Source: JBBPYR01 sp038199755
Lineage (GTDB): Bacteria; Chloroflexota; Ktedonobacteria; Ktedonobacterales; Ktedonobacteraceae
DNA: 32,899 nucleotides
Assembly (NCBI GenBank): GCA_038199755.1
Contig: JBBPYR010000037.1
Coordinates: forward strand, 1 to 32,899
Reading direction: 5' to 3'
This document shows, piece after piece, positions 8,330 to 16,231 of this stretch. The position numbers and the translations under genes were made by a program. The notes below the pieces were generated by a model. It was not told the DNA's origin. It worked only from the letters and a program-made list of their open reading frames with translations, and did no database searches. Numbering within the stretch: the first letter of the stretch is position 1; every line of letters starts with the position of its first letter.

Positions 8330-9478
8330 ATGCAATTTGATCTCAATGAGGAGCAATCAGATATACGGAACATGGTGCGTCAATTTACCGCGCAAGAAAT
8401 CACGCCACACGCTGAGAGATGGGACGAAGAGCAGCATTTCCCGCGTGAAGTGTACACAAAAATGACCGATTTAGGGCTGACAGGCATGACCACGCCAGAA
8501 GCCTTGGGCGGCAGCATGCTCAGTCGTCTCTCTGGCGCATTGGTTTATGAAGAACTGGCAAAGGGTGAAATGGCAACGGCAGTCGGGCTTTCCGTCCATA
8601 ATATGGTGACAGGTTCGCTAGCACGCTTTGGCAACAAGGAGCAGCAGCAACGCTGGGTACCAAAACTGGCATCCGGCACCGCTCTTGGTGCCTTTTCGCT
8701 GAGTGAGGCGGCATCTGGCTCAGACGCTGCGAGTTTGCAGTGCCGTGCCGAGCGTAGCGACGATGGATATGTCATCAATGGCTCGAAAATGTGGGTCACG
8801 AATGGTGGCGAGGCCGATCTTTATCTACTGATGGCGCGCACAAAGGGAGGCAGAGGTGCAACTGGTATTTCCTGCTTCGTGGTCGAGAAAAGCACGCCTG
8901 GCCTCAAATTTGGCAAGACTGAACGCAAGATGGGGCTGCATTCATCACCAACGCGTGAACTGATCTTCGACAACTGCATCGTTCCTGTGACGCAGCGCAT
9001 TGGAGAAGAGGGACAAGGCTTCAAAATCGCCCTCTCCTCCCTTGATGGTGGGCGCGTCAATATCGGTGCCATCGCCGTTGGCGTAGCCCAGGCTGCCTTT
9101 GAGACCGCCTGCAATTATGCCCAGCAGCGAGAGCAATTTAGCAAGCCCATCGCCACCTTCCAGGCCATTCAGTTCATGCTAGCAGATATGGCTATGAAGA
9201 TCGAGGCGGCGCGCCTGCTGGTATATGAAGCAGCGTATAAGCTCGACAGCGGCCAGCAGGCAAGTATGTACGCGTCAATGGCAAAGTGTTTCGCCAGCGA
9301 CACCGCGATGGAGGTCACCACCAACGCGGTACAGGTACTCGGCGGAGCGGGCTACGTGCGTGATTATCCTGTCGAACGCTACATGCGCGATGTGAAAGTA
9401 GCGCAAATCTTCGAGGGCACCAACCAGATACAACGCATGGTCATTGCCAGAGCCTTGCTAGGAAATATAGTACGCTGA
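8330..9478 (+). CDS. Acyl-CoA dehydrogenase
   Basis: Protein of 382 aa, the normal length for short- or branched-chain acyl-CoA dehydrogenases. It shows the family signatures GAFSLSEAASGSDAASL and WVTNG (FAD/substrate region), QLREQFSKPI-like YAQQREQFSKPI, and a C-terminal VLGGAGYVRDYPVERYMRD followed by IFEGTNQIQR. Glu362 in EGTNQIQ is at the position of the catalytic base in short-chain members. It would use FAD to form trans-2-enoyl-CoA and pass electrons to ETF; chain-length preference cannot be set from sequence. AGAGGAG precedes the ATG. No convincing -35/-10 pair is seen in the 90 bp upstream, which now abuts the IS607 element. It converges on the next gene across a shared terminator. 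Confidence 0.92.
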   Translation: MQFDLNEEQSDIRNMVRQFTAQEITPHAERWDEEQHFPREVYTKMTDLGLTGMTTPEALGGSMLSRLSGALVYEELAKGEMATAVGLSVHNMVTGSLARFGNKEQQQRWVPKLASGTALGAFSLSEAASGSDAASLQCRAERSDDGYVINGSKMWVTNGGEADLYLLMARTKGGRGATGISCFVVEKSTPGLKFGKTERKMGLHSSPTRELIFDNCIVPVTQRIGEEGQGFKIALSSLDGGRVNIGAIAVGVAQAAFETACNYAQQREQFSKPIATFQAIQFMLADMAMKIEAARLLVYEAAYKLDSGQQASMYASMAKCFASDTAMEVTTNAVQVLGGAGYVRDYPVERYMRDVKVAQIFEGTNQIQRMVIARALLGNIVR

Positions 9479-9482
9479 GATA

Positions 9483-9532
9483 GTGAAAACAAACAGGGTA
9501 CATGCCGTGGCCTGCACCCTGTTTGTTTTCAC
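9483..9532. terminator. Bidirectional terminator, 17-bp perfect arms
   Basis: The arms 9483-9499 and 9516-9532 are perfectly complementary, with a GC-rich inner part and A/T-rich outer part. The hairpin lies between the convergent acyl-CoA dehydrogenase and hydrolase-like genes, so it probably serves both. Confidence 0.8.
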
Positions 9533-9541
9533 ACACATCTT

Positions 9542-10510
9542 TTACTTGACGGGTGCGGTGGCAAGTTCTTTGATCAGATTGTTGAAGGCGACGGCCTGCT
9601 CGTCCTGAATCTGTGAGCTAGCCTTGTCAAAAATGCGAACATCGACTTTAGAGTTGGCACGCTTGAAGGCTTCGCTGGCCTCAGATGGTGTCAGCATGCC
9701 TTCGCGACCCCAGACGGCGGTAACGGGCATCTGCAAGCGCGCAAATGGCTCGTGAACATCCATGCTCAGGAAATTGCTGATGAATGAGGCCTGAGCGTAG
9801 TTGCTATTGGCCTGATGTGCGCTGGTGAAAACATACTCAACCAGCTCGTCCGTGATGAGACCTGGATTGTGATAGCCCTGCACATCGTAGTAGCTACGAA
9901 TGGACTGGCGTGAAGTGAGAATATTATAGACAAACTGGCCAATGATGGGCATGCGTAGCACGAACTTGGTCGCGGCATTCAGGGGGCCAGTGGTGGTCTC
10001 CTGCAAGATGGATGGGGGCGGAGCAATCAGTACCAGACGCTCAAACAACTGCGGGCGGCGGAACGCGTCGGCAATCACATACGCGCTACTCAAACCATGG
10101 GCCACCACAATCGTCGGCTTGCCAATCACTTCCTTCACGAAGTCCCCTATCAGGTCTGCATAGGTTTCGGCGGTAAAATCAATCGTGGGGCGGTCCGAGA
10201 GACCGAAGCCCAGCAGGTCAACCACATACACGCGGAACTGCGCAGCCAGGGCATCAACATTTTTGCGCCACTCATAGGAAGAGGCACCGGGGCCAAAGCC
10301 GTGAATCAGCAACAATGGCTTGGCAGAGCGGTCGCCCTTCACTTCATAGAACATATCGCCATCTTTCCAAGGATAGCGGCGCTCTTCTCCGGTCAGCACC
10401 GTGTCTAATTGGCCGGCCATAGATTCCGTCACTTTATTATACACAGCCAGACCACCAAAAATACCACCAACCACAAGACTCGTGGTGAGCAATTTACCAG
10501 CAAATTTCAT
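9542..10510 (-). CDS. Membrane-anchored alpha/beta hydrolase-fold protein with degraded catalytic triad
   Basis: Protein of 322 aa. An N-terminal hydrophobic segment (about residues 7-24, LLTTSLVVGGIFGGLAVY) suggests a membrane anchor or uncleaved signal. The hydrolase fold is clear: LLIHGFGPGASSYEWRKN, VVDLLGFGLSDRP and the nucleophile elbow AHGLSSAY with Ser141. However, the usual acid position in WGxxD reads WGREG (Gly271), and the region that normally holds the catalytic histidine reads DKASSQIQDEQ, with serine where His is expected. It may therefore be non-catalytic, or use other residues such as Glu270. AGGAG lies 12 bases before the ATG, rather far. The nearest relatives by motif are epoxide hydrolase- or haloalkane dehalogenase-like proteins. 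Confidence 0.8.
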   Translation of the reverse strand: MKFAGKLLTTSLVVGGIFGGLAVYNKVTESMAGQLDTVLTGEERRYPWKDGDMFYEVKGDRSAKPLLLIHGFGPGASSYEWRKNVDALAAQFRVYVVDLLGFGLSDRPTIDFTAETYADLIGDFVKEVIGKPTIVVAHGLSSAYVIADAFRRPQLFERLVLIAPPPSILQETTTGPLNAATKFVLRMPIIGQFVYNILTSRQSIRSYYDVQGYHNPGLITDELVEYVFTSAHQANSNYAQASFISNFLSMDVHEPFARLQMPVTAVWGREGMLTPSEASEAFKRANSKVDVRIFDKASSQIQDEQAVAFNNLIKELATAPVK

Positions 10511-10698
10511 GTTCTTACAACACTCCTCATTATGTTTTGTATACTTCTTTGTTTGCTAAAAGATTATCAATGAACCATGCTTCTTTACCTCATTATCCTA
10601 CCCTACGACGCAACAGATACGTCTAAATTCCCCTATCTGTGCATGATGAGATAAGATGTTCGCAACCCCACTGTAATATAACATGCATATCTATAGAG

Positions 10699-10731
10699 AT
10701 GCAAACACTATGCCATAAGTAATGTTTGCAT
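10699..10731. promoter_or_regulatory. Inverted repeat overlapping psuG promoter, candidate operator
   Basis: ATGCAAACA (10699-10707) and TGTTTGCAT (10723-10731) are perfect 9-bp inverted arms separated by 15 bp. The right arm covers the proposed -35 box of psuG, an arrangement typical of a repressor site. No regulator gene lies next to it. Confidence 0.45.
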
Positions 10732-10755
10732 TTTGCCACGCGATCTTTGTATACT
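10726..10755 (+). promoter_or_regulatory. Probable sigma-70 promoter of psuG
   Basis: TTGCAT (10726-10731), an 18-bp spacer and TATACT (10750-10755) place the transcript start near 10762. That lies downstream of the TTG of the longer reading frame (10733), which supports the ATG at 10787 as the true start. Confidence 0.5.
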
Positions 10756-10786
10756 TTTGGAAATGAGAAATCGGAGAACCACTACC

Positions 10787-11713
10787 ATGCAACTCAACAC
10801 ATCAGCTTTATCAGCATATATTGCCCTCTCGCAAGAGGTGCAGACCGCATTACACGATCAGCGACCCGTTGTCGCGCTCGAATCAACCGTCATCGCTCAT
10901 GGCTTGCCCCATCCAGCCAACATCGAGGTCGCGCAGGCGATGGAGGCCGCCATTCGCGCCGAGGGAGCAACACCCGCCACCATTGCTATTCATGACGGCA
11001 AAATCGCTGTCGGCCTCTCACTCGATGAGATCACACGCTTAGGGACAGTAGCGAACGTCCAAAAGGTGAGCAGGCGCGACCTCGCCTACACGCTGGCGAC
11101 GAAACAACTGGGCGCAACAACGGTGGCAGGCACCATGTTGTGTGCTCACATGGTCGGAATTCGCTTCTTCGCCACCGGGGGCATCGGCGGTGTGCATCGT
11201 GGTGCCGAGACCAGCATGGATATCTCTGCCGATCTGACAGAACTGAGTCGCACACCGCTGCTCGTTGTCTGTGCCGGAGCCAAATCCATCCTTGATCTTG
11301 ATCTCACTCTCGAATATTTAGAGACGCAGGGCATCCCCGTGATCGGCTGGCAGACCGATGAGCTGCCCGCCTTCTATGTGCGCGCCAGTGGTCGCCGCCT
11401 CTCACAACGCGTCGATGATGCGAGCACGCTGGCCGCTATCGCACGCATCCAATGGGAGTGCAACCTGAACGGCATTGTGGTTGGCTGCCCCATACCTGCG
11501 CAGTATGCCATGGATGCCGCCCCGCTGGAGGCTGCGACCGAAGAGGCCCTGCAACGCGCACGCACACAAGGCATACGTGGTGCAGCCACCACGCCCTTTG
11601 TGCTTTCACACGTCGCCGCCATCACCGCTGGCGAAAGCGTCGCCGCCAACCAAGCTCTGCTCATCAATAACGCGACACTGGCCGCACGGTTCGCTAACGC
11701 ATACTGGTCATAA
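10787..11713 (+). CDS. psuG: Pseudouridine-5'-phosphate glycosidase
   Basis: Protein of 308 aa, matching the PsuG/YeiN/IndA family along its length. It catalyses the reversible cleavage of the C-C glycosidic bond of pseudouridine 5'-phosphate to uracil and ribose 5-phosphate. Family blocks include VVALESTVIAHGLPHP, KVSRRDLAYTLATK, FATGGIGGVHRGAETSMDISADL and CAGAKSILD. Glu32, Lys93, Asp149 and Lys166 fall at or next to the numbering of the active-site residues of the E. coli enzyme. CGGAGA precedes the ATG. Earlier in-frame starts (10733 TTG, 10764 ATG) lack a good ribosome site or lie above the predicted transcript start. The partner kinase psuK is not in the window, so pseudouridine phosphate must come from elsewhere. 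Confidence 0.93.
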   Translation: MQLNTSALSAYIALSQEVQTALHDQRPVVALESTVIAHGLPHPANIEVAQAMEAAIRAEGATPATIAIHDGKIAVGLSLDEITRLGTVANVQKVSRRDLAYTLATKQLGATTVAGTMLCAHMVGIRFFATGGIGGVHRGAETSMDISADLTELSRTPLLVVCAGAKSILDLDLTLEYLETQGIPVIGWQTDELPAFYVRASGRRLSQRVDDASTLAAIARIQWECNLNGIVVGCPIPAQYAMDAAPLEAATEEALQRARTQGIRGAATTPFVLSHVAAITAGESVAANQALLINNATLAARFANAYWS

Positions 11714-11732
11714 ATGACGCTCTTGAGAATTG

Positions 11733-11747
11733 ACAGAAAGTTTCTGT
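11733..11747. promoter_or_regulatory. 15-bp perfect palindrome next to a promoter, candidate operator
   Basis: ACAGAAA-G-TTTCTGT is symmetric around 11740 and touches the -35 box of the promoter that follows. It suits a dimeric regulator of the small membrane protein gene. Confidence 0.4.
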
Positions 11748-11775
11748 TGATTTATTGCCACACAAGGACTACAAT
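11747..11775 (+). promoter_or_regulatory. Sigma-70 promoter of the small membrane protein gene
   Basis: TTGATT (11747-11752), exactly 17 bp, then TACAAT (11770-11775). The transcript would have a leader of about 65 nt before the GTG at 11847. Confidence 0.6.
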
Positions 11776-11846
11776 ACAAATAAGCGTCAGACAAATGCTA
11801 TCCTATGCAATTTATTATTACTCCTTGAACGAAAGGACGCACAAAC

Positions 11847-12233
11847 GTGATTAACGCAATAGAAATACGCAAAGTACTAGGCACGGTATTTCTTACTCTG
11901 GCATGGGTATTCAGCTTTCTCTTTGTCAAAGCATCACTCATCATAGATTGGTTTGACAATGGCAGCTTCACCACGAACCTCAAGTTTCTGGTCATTCTGC
12001 TCGGTCTGCTCATTCTCTTTTTCTATCACCAGTTTTATCGTTCTAGCATCGAGACGACAAAACTGAGCTGGACTACCGCACTCACTATCTCGTGGCTTGC
12101 ACTGATTCTTTTCTATCCCTTTAAGGACCCCACCAACTACGCTGGTGGCGCGGTTGGCTTCTTTGCGCTCATCGGTGGACTCGCGGTCTGCGTACTCTGG
12201 GTACGCTTCTTCTCCGACGAAATCGTTGCCTGA
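11847..12233 (+). CDS. Small integral membrane protein of unknown function
   Basis: Protein of 128 aa with four hydrophobic segments at about residues 10-30, 44-62, 74-91 and 101-120, and short charged loops. I do not recognise a family. The start is a GTG with GAAAGGA nine bases upstream. A good promoter with an adjoining palindrome lies about 70 bp before it. The gene ends shortly before the terminator it shares with purH. Confidence 0.75.
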   Translation: MINAIEIRKVLGTVFLTLAWVFSFLFVKASLIIDWFDNGSFTTNLKFLVILLGLLILFFYHQFYRSSIETTKLSWTTALTISWLALILFYPFKDPTNYAGGAVGFFALIGGLAVCVLWVRFFSDEIVA

Positions 12234-12255
12234 CGCGCGGCACTTGTGAATCCCT

Positions 12256-12339
12256 AAAAGGCATTTTCGTCATTAGAACAAAAAACAGCAGGCCAGCGTG
12301 CTAGCCTGCTGTTTTTTCCTAATGGCGAAAATGCCTTTT
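12256..12339. terminator. Nested bidirectional terminator that includes the 3' end of purH
   Basis: The inner hairpin has 14-bp perfect arms (12280-12293 and 12304-12317) made of A6-CAGCAGGC and its mirror, so it has a U-tract in both directions. Outside it, a second 14-bp perfect pair (12256-12269 and 12326-12339) continues the symmetry. The right outer arm is the coding sequence of the last residues of PurH; the left outer arm is its mirror copy. Confidence 0.85.
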
Positions 12340-13893
12340 ACCTGTAAAGATCATCGCGATGGCATAATGATTGGCCTCGCGAATAACCTCTTCATCGCGC
12401 ACAGAGCCGCCCGGCTGAATAATAGCCGTAATACCTGCCTTTGCCGCAGTCTCCACACCGTCGGGAAAGGGGAAGAAGGCATCGGACGACATCACGGCAC
12501 CACGGGCGCGATCAGCCGCCTTCTCCACTGCCAGTTGTACGCTGGTGACGCGGTTCATCTGACCAGCACCAACGCCCAACACCGTCAGCTTATGGGCAAA
12601 CACAATCGCGTTCGACTTGACATGACGCACCACCTTCCAGGCAAACATCAGGTCCGTCACTTCTTCCAGCGTTGGCTCACGCTCCGTCACAACACGATAT
12701 TCCGTCTCGCGCTCACCCATCATATCGAGTGTTTGCAGCAACAAGCCACCACTCACAGCGCGTACATCTGGCCTTCCCATATGCAACGATTGTGTGTTCA
12801 GTGCATGTGGTTCAATGGGACAATGCGTTGCCAGCAACCGAATATTTTTCTTCTTGGTGAGAATACTCAACGCGGCAGGGCTAAATTCCGGCGCGATAAT
12901 CGCCTCGTAGAACAACTGGCTGATCTCGTGCGCCGTCGCCTCGTCTATCACACGATTTGAGCCAATGATGCCACCATATGCTGATACGGGATCACCCCCG
13001 TGCGCCTTCTTATATGCCTCTGCCAGCACATCGCCACAGGCCACGCCACAGGGATTCGTATGCTTGATAATCGCCACCGTGGGTGCCGTGAAACTTTGCA
13101 CCGTTGATAGGGCCGCGTCAAGGTCAAGTAGGTTATTGTACGATAGTTCCTTGCCATGCAACACCTCGGCATCAGCGATACTGGGCAGTTTGACGGTGGA
13201 ACCATGCACCGTATTGGCCCAACGATAGAAGGCTGCCTGCTGATGCGGATTCTCCCCATAGCGCAAATTCTGCACGCGCTCTAGCGGCAGGGTCAAATTA
13301 GCGGGGAAATGCTCACCGACTGAGCCACGCAAATACTCGGCAATAGTCGTATCGTAGCTCGCCGTATACTGAAAGGCAATCGCCGCCAATCGCCGCCGTG
13401 TCTCGATGCTCACCTCGCCTTGCTCACGCCACTCCTGCAACACCTCGACATAATCCTCTGGTCGCACCAGCACCAGCACATCCTGAAAATTCTTGGCGGC
13501 GGCTCGTACCAGCGTCACCCCACCAATGTCGATCTGCTCTAACGCCTCCGTGAGCGTCGTTTCCGCCCGTGCCACCGTTTGCGCGAAGGGATAGAGATTG
13601 CTCACCACAATATCAATAGGTTCAATATGGTGTTGTTGCAGTTCCTGCATATGCTCAGGCAGATCGCGCCGCGCCAGAATGCCACCCGCAATAGAAGGGT
13701 GTAGCGTCTTGACGCGCCCACCGAGTATCTCAGGAAATTCGCTTAAATCGCTTACCGACCGTGCTTGCATGCCAGCATCTTGCAATACCTTCAACGTACC
13801 ACTGGTTGAGAAAATCGTCACGTTTTGTGCATGCAACTCACGTGCCAGTTCTACAACGCCTGCCCGGTTCGCCACGCTTATGATTGCGCGCAT
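12319..13893 (-). CDS. purH: Bifunctional AICAR formyltransferase / IMP cyclohydrolase
   Basis: Protein of 524 aa, full family length. The N-terminal IMP cyclohydrolase domain has FSTSGT, GGRVKTLHPSIAGGIL and VVSNLYPFAQTV. The larger formyltransferase domain has LRYGENPHQQAAFYR, KHTNPCG, GDPVSAYGGIIGSNR, SNAIVFAH, GAGQMNRV, DAFFPFPDGVE and IIQPGGSVRDEEVI. It performs the last two steps of de novo IMP synthesis. TTGGAGG lies eight bases before the ATG at 13893. A longer frame starts at a TTG at 13908, but that TTG is itself part of the ribosome-binding site. It stands alone, away from other purine genes. Its last codons lie inside the shared terminator. Confidence 0.97.
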   Translation of the reverse strand: MRAIISVANRAGVVELARELHAQNVTIFSTSGTLKVLQDAGMQARSVSDLSEFPEILGGRVKTLHPSIAGGILARRDLPEHMQELQQHHIEPIDIVVSNLYPFAQTVARAETTLTEALEQIDIGGVTLVRAAAKNFQDVLVLVRPEDYVEVLQEWREQGEVSIETRRRLAAIAFQYTASYDTTIAEYLRGSVGEHFPANLTLPLERVQNLRYGENPHQQAAFYRWANTVHGSTVKLPSIADAEVLHGKELSYNNLLDLDAALSTVQSFTAPTVAIIKHTNPCGVACGDVLAEAYKKAHGGDPVSAYGGIIGSNRVIDEATAHEISQLFYEAIIAPEFSPAALSILTKKKNIRLLATHCPIEPHALNTQSLHMGRPDVRAVSGGLLLQTLDMMGERETEYRVVTEREPTLEEVTDLMFAWKVVRHVKSNAIVFAHKLTVLGVGAGQMNRVTSVQLAVEKAADRARGAVMSSDAFFPFPDGVETAAKAGITAIIQPGGSVRDEEVIREANHYAIAMIFTGKRHFRH

Positions 13894-14453
13894 GTATCTA
13901 TCCTCCAACTCAAATTACGCTCATAGGGAACTATTCACTGTTTCAGTATATCCCACTTCGTTTCAAAAAGCACTTTCTCTTCAGTCCGCTTATCCAGCAT
14001 GCGAAAAAAGTATAGTTAATATTCCTCAACCGAATGCTGGTACTTTACTACTAAGTTTTAACTAAACATGCGAATGTATGGGTAAAGCTGTGATAAAATC
14101 GTCACCAATGTATGTATTGCAAAAACATTCAAAAACAATCATATCAGATCACAGTGTGTCGCTCAGTGCCAAAGAGTGTTTTTTGCTACCAAGCAACACC
14201 ATTGTGACTGCCCACTTATAAAGTATGTACAAAGACGTACATCACGAAACACGCGCTAAATAGGGTGTGAAGCGCATCATCCAATAGTCAACATAGCTTG
14301 TTCCCTCTCACGAGGAACATCATAAGATACGTCCATCAGCTATAGAGGTCATTCGGTTGACAGACAGAATGATAAGACTCCCTGGACGTAATCACATCAA
14401 CAGAGCAAGTACTTGAGAAAAACTTCAGGTACTCAAAAGGAAGAGAGTTTCGT
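13894..14453. other. 560-bp AT-rich stretch without a gene
   Basis: No convincing coding sequence is seen. It must hold the promoter of purH (-) and that of the secreted protein at 14454 (+), but no clear -35/-10 pair was found for either. Small inverted repeats occur at 14225-14242 (ATGTAC-6-GTACAT) and 14299-14319 (TGTTCC-9-GGAACA); these could be regulator sites or leader hairpins. A TTGACA at 14357-14362 has no matching -10 box at normal spacing. No known riboswitch was recognised. Confidence 0.5.
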
Positions 14454-16079
14454 ATGCAGACCTTGACACGACCAAAACTACCTACAGGTCCCAGTCTTCC
14501 GCCGCCGCGCCGTCGCAGAGGCTTCTCGCCATTGATGCTGATCGGCATTGTGGTCACAGTTATCATCGCCATTGGGGCCGGTGTCTTTCTTGTGTCGCAG
14601 TCACGTTCAGGTTCACATGCGGCAGCCGCCAACGTCAACATGAACTGCACGCTGATTGCCCCCCCTCAACCTTTAACCGCGGCAGGGCTGGCTACACCAT
14701 GGCAGTTAACCGCAACGGACCCCGGCAATGGCCCATGTAATATGGTAAATCCCAACCAGACCACCTTTATCCAGGGGGCTATCATTGACCCGGCGACAGG
14801 AAAAATCTCTATTTATAACCCCCTGGTAGTCGACAAGGGCACCGACCCAGCCATCAAGCCTACCGCACCCACGCTTCCCGCAAACGCCGTTGTGGCACTC
14901 TGGGGCGGCTCCAACGCCACCAACATCACCATACAGGGAGATGGCAACACATTGCAAAATGCAAACTGTGTGAATGGCTCCAGAAATACCGTCTTCGGCC
15001 AATTCTGGTATTGTAACGCACCTGCATTTTTCGCAGCCGCCAACACGGCTATACAGCAAGGGAAACTCGTCGTACCTGCGCTGGGAGTGGGAAATGATCA
15101 TCTGCCCTGCCCCACTGTCAGCGATTTCTCTGTTGTTGACATGGACCCACATGACAACGTTACCACTACCTATCTCATCGATGGCAATGGCAAGACCGCG
15201 CAGATGACTGCACAAAACATGGCTGCATTGCAAAATGTAAACCCGGTTGTCAATGGCAGTGACGAACGCCTGTTAGCCGTCGCCCTGGACGGAGCATTAG
15301 GCTGCACACCTTGGACAGCCCCCGATCTAGCAGACGCGGGCAACATGGTTCCATCCCTGCCGCTTAACGAAATACAAGCCGCCGTTCGTCAGGCTGCTCC
15401 CAAGGCACTCATTCCCAACCTTGACCCCATGGTGTTGGTCAACAACAACCGCAACTTGAGAAAGCTTAACCTTTATCGTGCTGGTGTTAACGAGCCACTG
15501 GTACAAAATCCCGCGATGTCGAACACCACAGCATACTGTAATAACATGTTTAACATCGCGCCCGCACGTATGCTGCTTGACTCGCCATTCACGATGCTAC
15601 GCCCATCACCTGACGCGGCTGCCGCAAACACCCTGGCCACCTTCTTGGCACAGCGTTTCGTAACGGCCTTTGGTCCCAACGGGCTCAACTGCGTGAAACT
15701 CACTGGCAAACCTAATCCCATCGCGGTCAATACCGATGGGCAGGGCATAGCCATCGGTGCAACCATTAATGGCGTGCCGATCGGCAATACTGCCCCCAAC
15801 GGAGGGAACGGTGGGAACGGGGGCAATGCTGCGGCACCGAATTGCACGGTCAATGGCACGACCCTGGCAAATTGCGCTGGCAACACCACCATCAACGGCC
15901 AGAACTGCACCTTCGCCTTCGCCGCCAACACGGTCAATGTGACATGTGGTGATGCCGCTAATCAAGGCAACAACGGCCAGCCACAAAACGGAGGCGTCGA
16001 TGGAGGGAAGGCGAAACAGAATGGTAATGGTAATGGTAATGCGGGCAACGCAACAGATCCCAATAACGACGGCCATTAA
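14454..16079 (+). CDS. Membrane-anchored secreted protein, Asn/Gly-rich C-terminus, unknown function
   Basis: Protein of 541 aa. A basic, proline-rich N-terminus (PPPRRRRG) precedes one transmembrane segment at about residues 26-47 (LMLIGIVVTVIIAIGAGVFLV), so the rest should be outside the cell. The main part (50-430) is rich in Ala, Asn and Pro and has scattered cysteines that could form disulfides. From about 445 the chain becomes low complexity (GGNGGNGGN, then NGNGNGNAGN). No enzymatic motif is visible, and I do not recognise a family; a cell-surface or adhesive role is only a guess. AGGAAG precedes the ATG. Its own long palindrome follows the stop. Confidence 0.78.
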   Translation: MQTLTRPKLPTGPSLPPPRRRRGFSPLMLIGIVVTVIIAIGAGVFLVSQSRSGSHAAAANVNMNCTLIAPPQPLTAAGLATPWQLTATDPGNGPCNMVNPNQTTFIQGAIIDPATGKISIYNPLVVDKGTDPAIKPTAPTLPANAVVALWGGSNATNITIQGDGNTLQNANCVNGSRNTVFGQFWYCNAPAFFAAANTAIQQGKLVVPALGVGNDHLPCPTVSDFSVVDMDPHDNVTTTYLIDGNGKTAQMTAQNMAALQNVNPVVNGSDERLLAVALDGALGCTPWTAPDLADAGNMVPSLPLNEIQAAVRQAAPKALIPNLDPMVLVNNNRNLRKLNLYRAGVNEPLVQNPAMSNTTAYCNNMFNIAPARMLLDSPFTMLRPSPDAAAANTLATFLAQRFVTAFGPNGLNCVKLTGKPNPIAVNTDGQGIAIGATINGVPIGNTAPNGGNGGNGGNAAAPNCTVNGTTLANCAGNTTINGQNCTFAFAANTVNVTCGDAANQGNNGQPQNGGVDGGKAKQNGNGNGNAGNATDPNNDGH

Positions 16080-16119
16080 CCAAGCTAACGCTCATCCATA
16101 ATTACCAGATTGCAAGAAG

Positions 16120-16171
16120 CAATAGAGAGCGAGAGGGAGTGCATCGATGCACTCCCTCTCGCTCTCTATTG
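16120..16171 (+). terminator. Perfect 52-bp palindrome after the secreted-protein gene
   Basis: Bases 16120-16171 are fully self-complementary, with 26-bp arms meeting at GCATCGATGC and no unpaired loop in DNA. Only a short TTTA follows, so it is not a textbook intrinsic terminator, although it sits where one is expected. Confidence 0.7.
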
Positions 16172-16179
16172 TTTACATG

Positions 16180-16223
16180 TATAAAATAGCGCACTATGCA
16201 ATTGCACAGTGCGCTATTTTATA
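16180..16223 (-). terminator. Terminator of the rplU-rpmA operon
   Basis: The arms TATAAAATAGCGCACT (16180-16195) and its complement (16208-16223) are perfect 16-bp partners around a 12-bp spacer that is itself mostly palindromic. On the minus strand the GC core is followed by an A/T-rich tract, which suits termination after rpmA. It sits only 8 bp from the 52-bp palindrome. Confidence 0.75.
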
Positions 16224-16231
16224 TGCTTACT

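Noticed and set aside
10733..10786. Longer N-terminus for PsuG from a TTG
   Set aside because: It lies above the predicted transcript start, and family numbering fits the ATG at 10787.
14357..14362. TTGACA as the promoter of the gene at 14454
   Set aside because: No -10-like hexamer at 16-18 bp.
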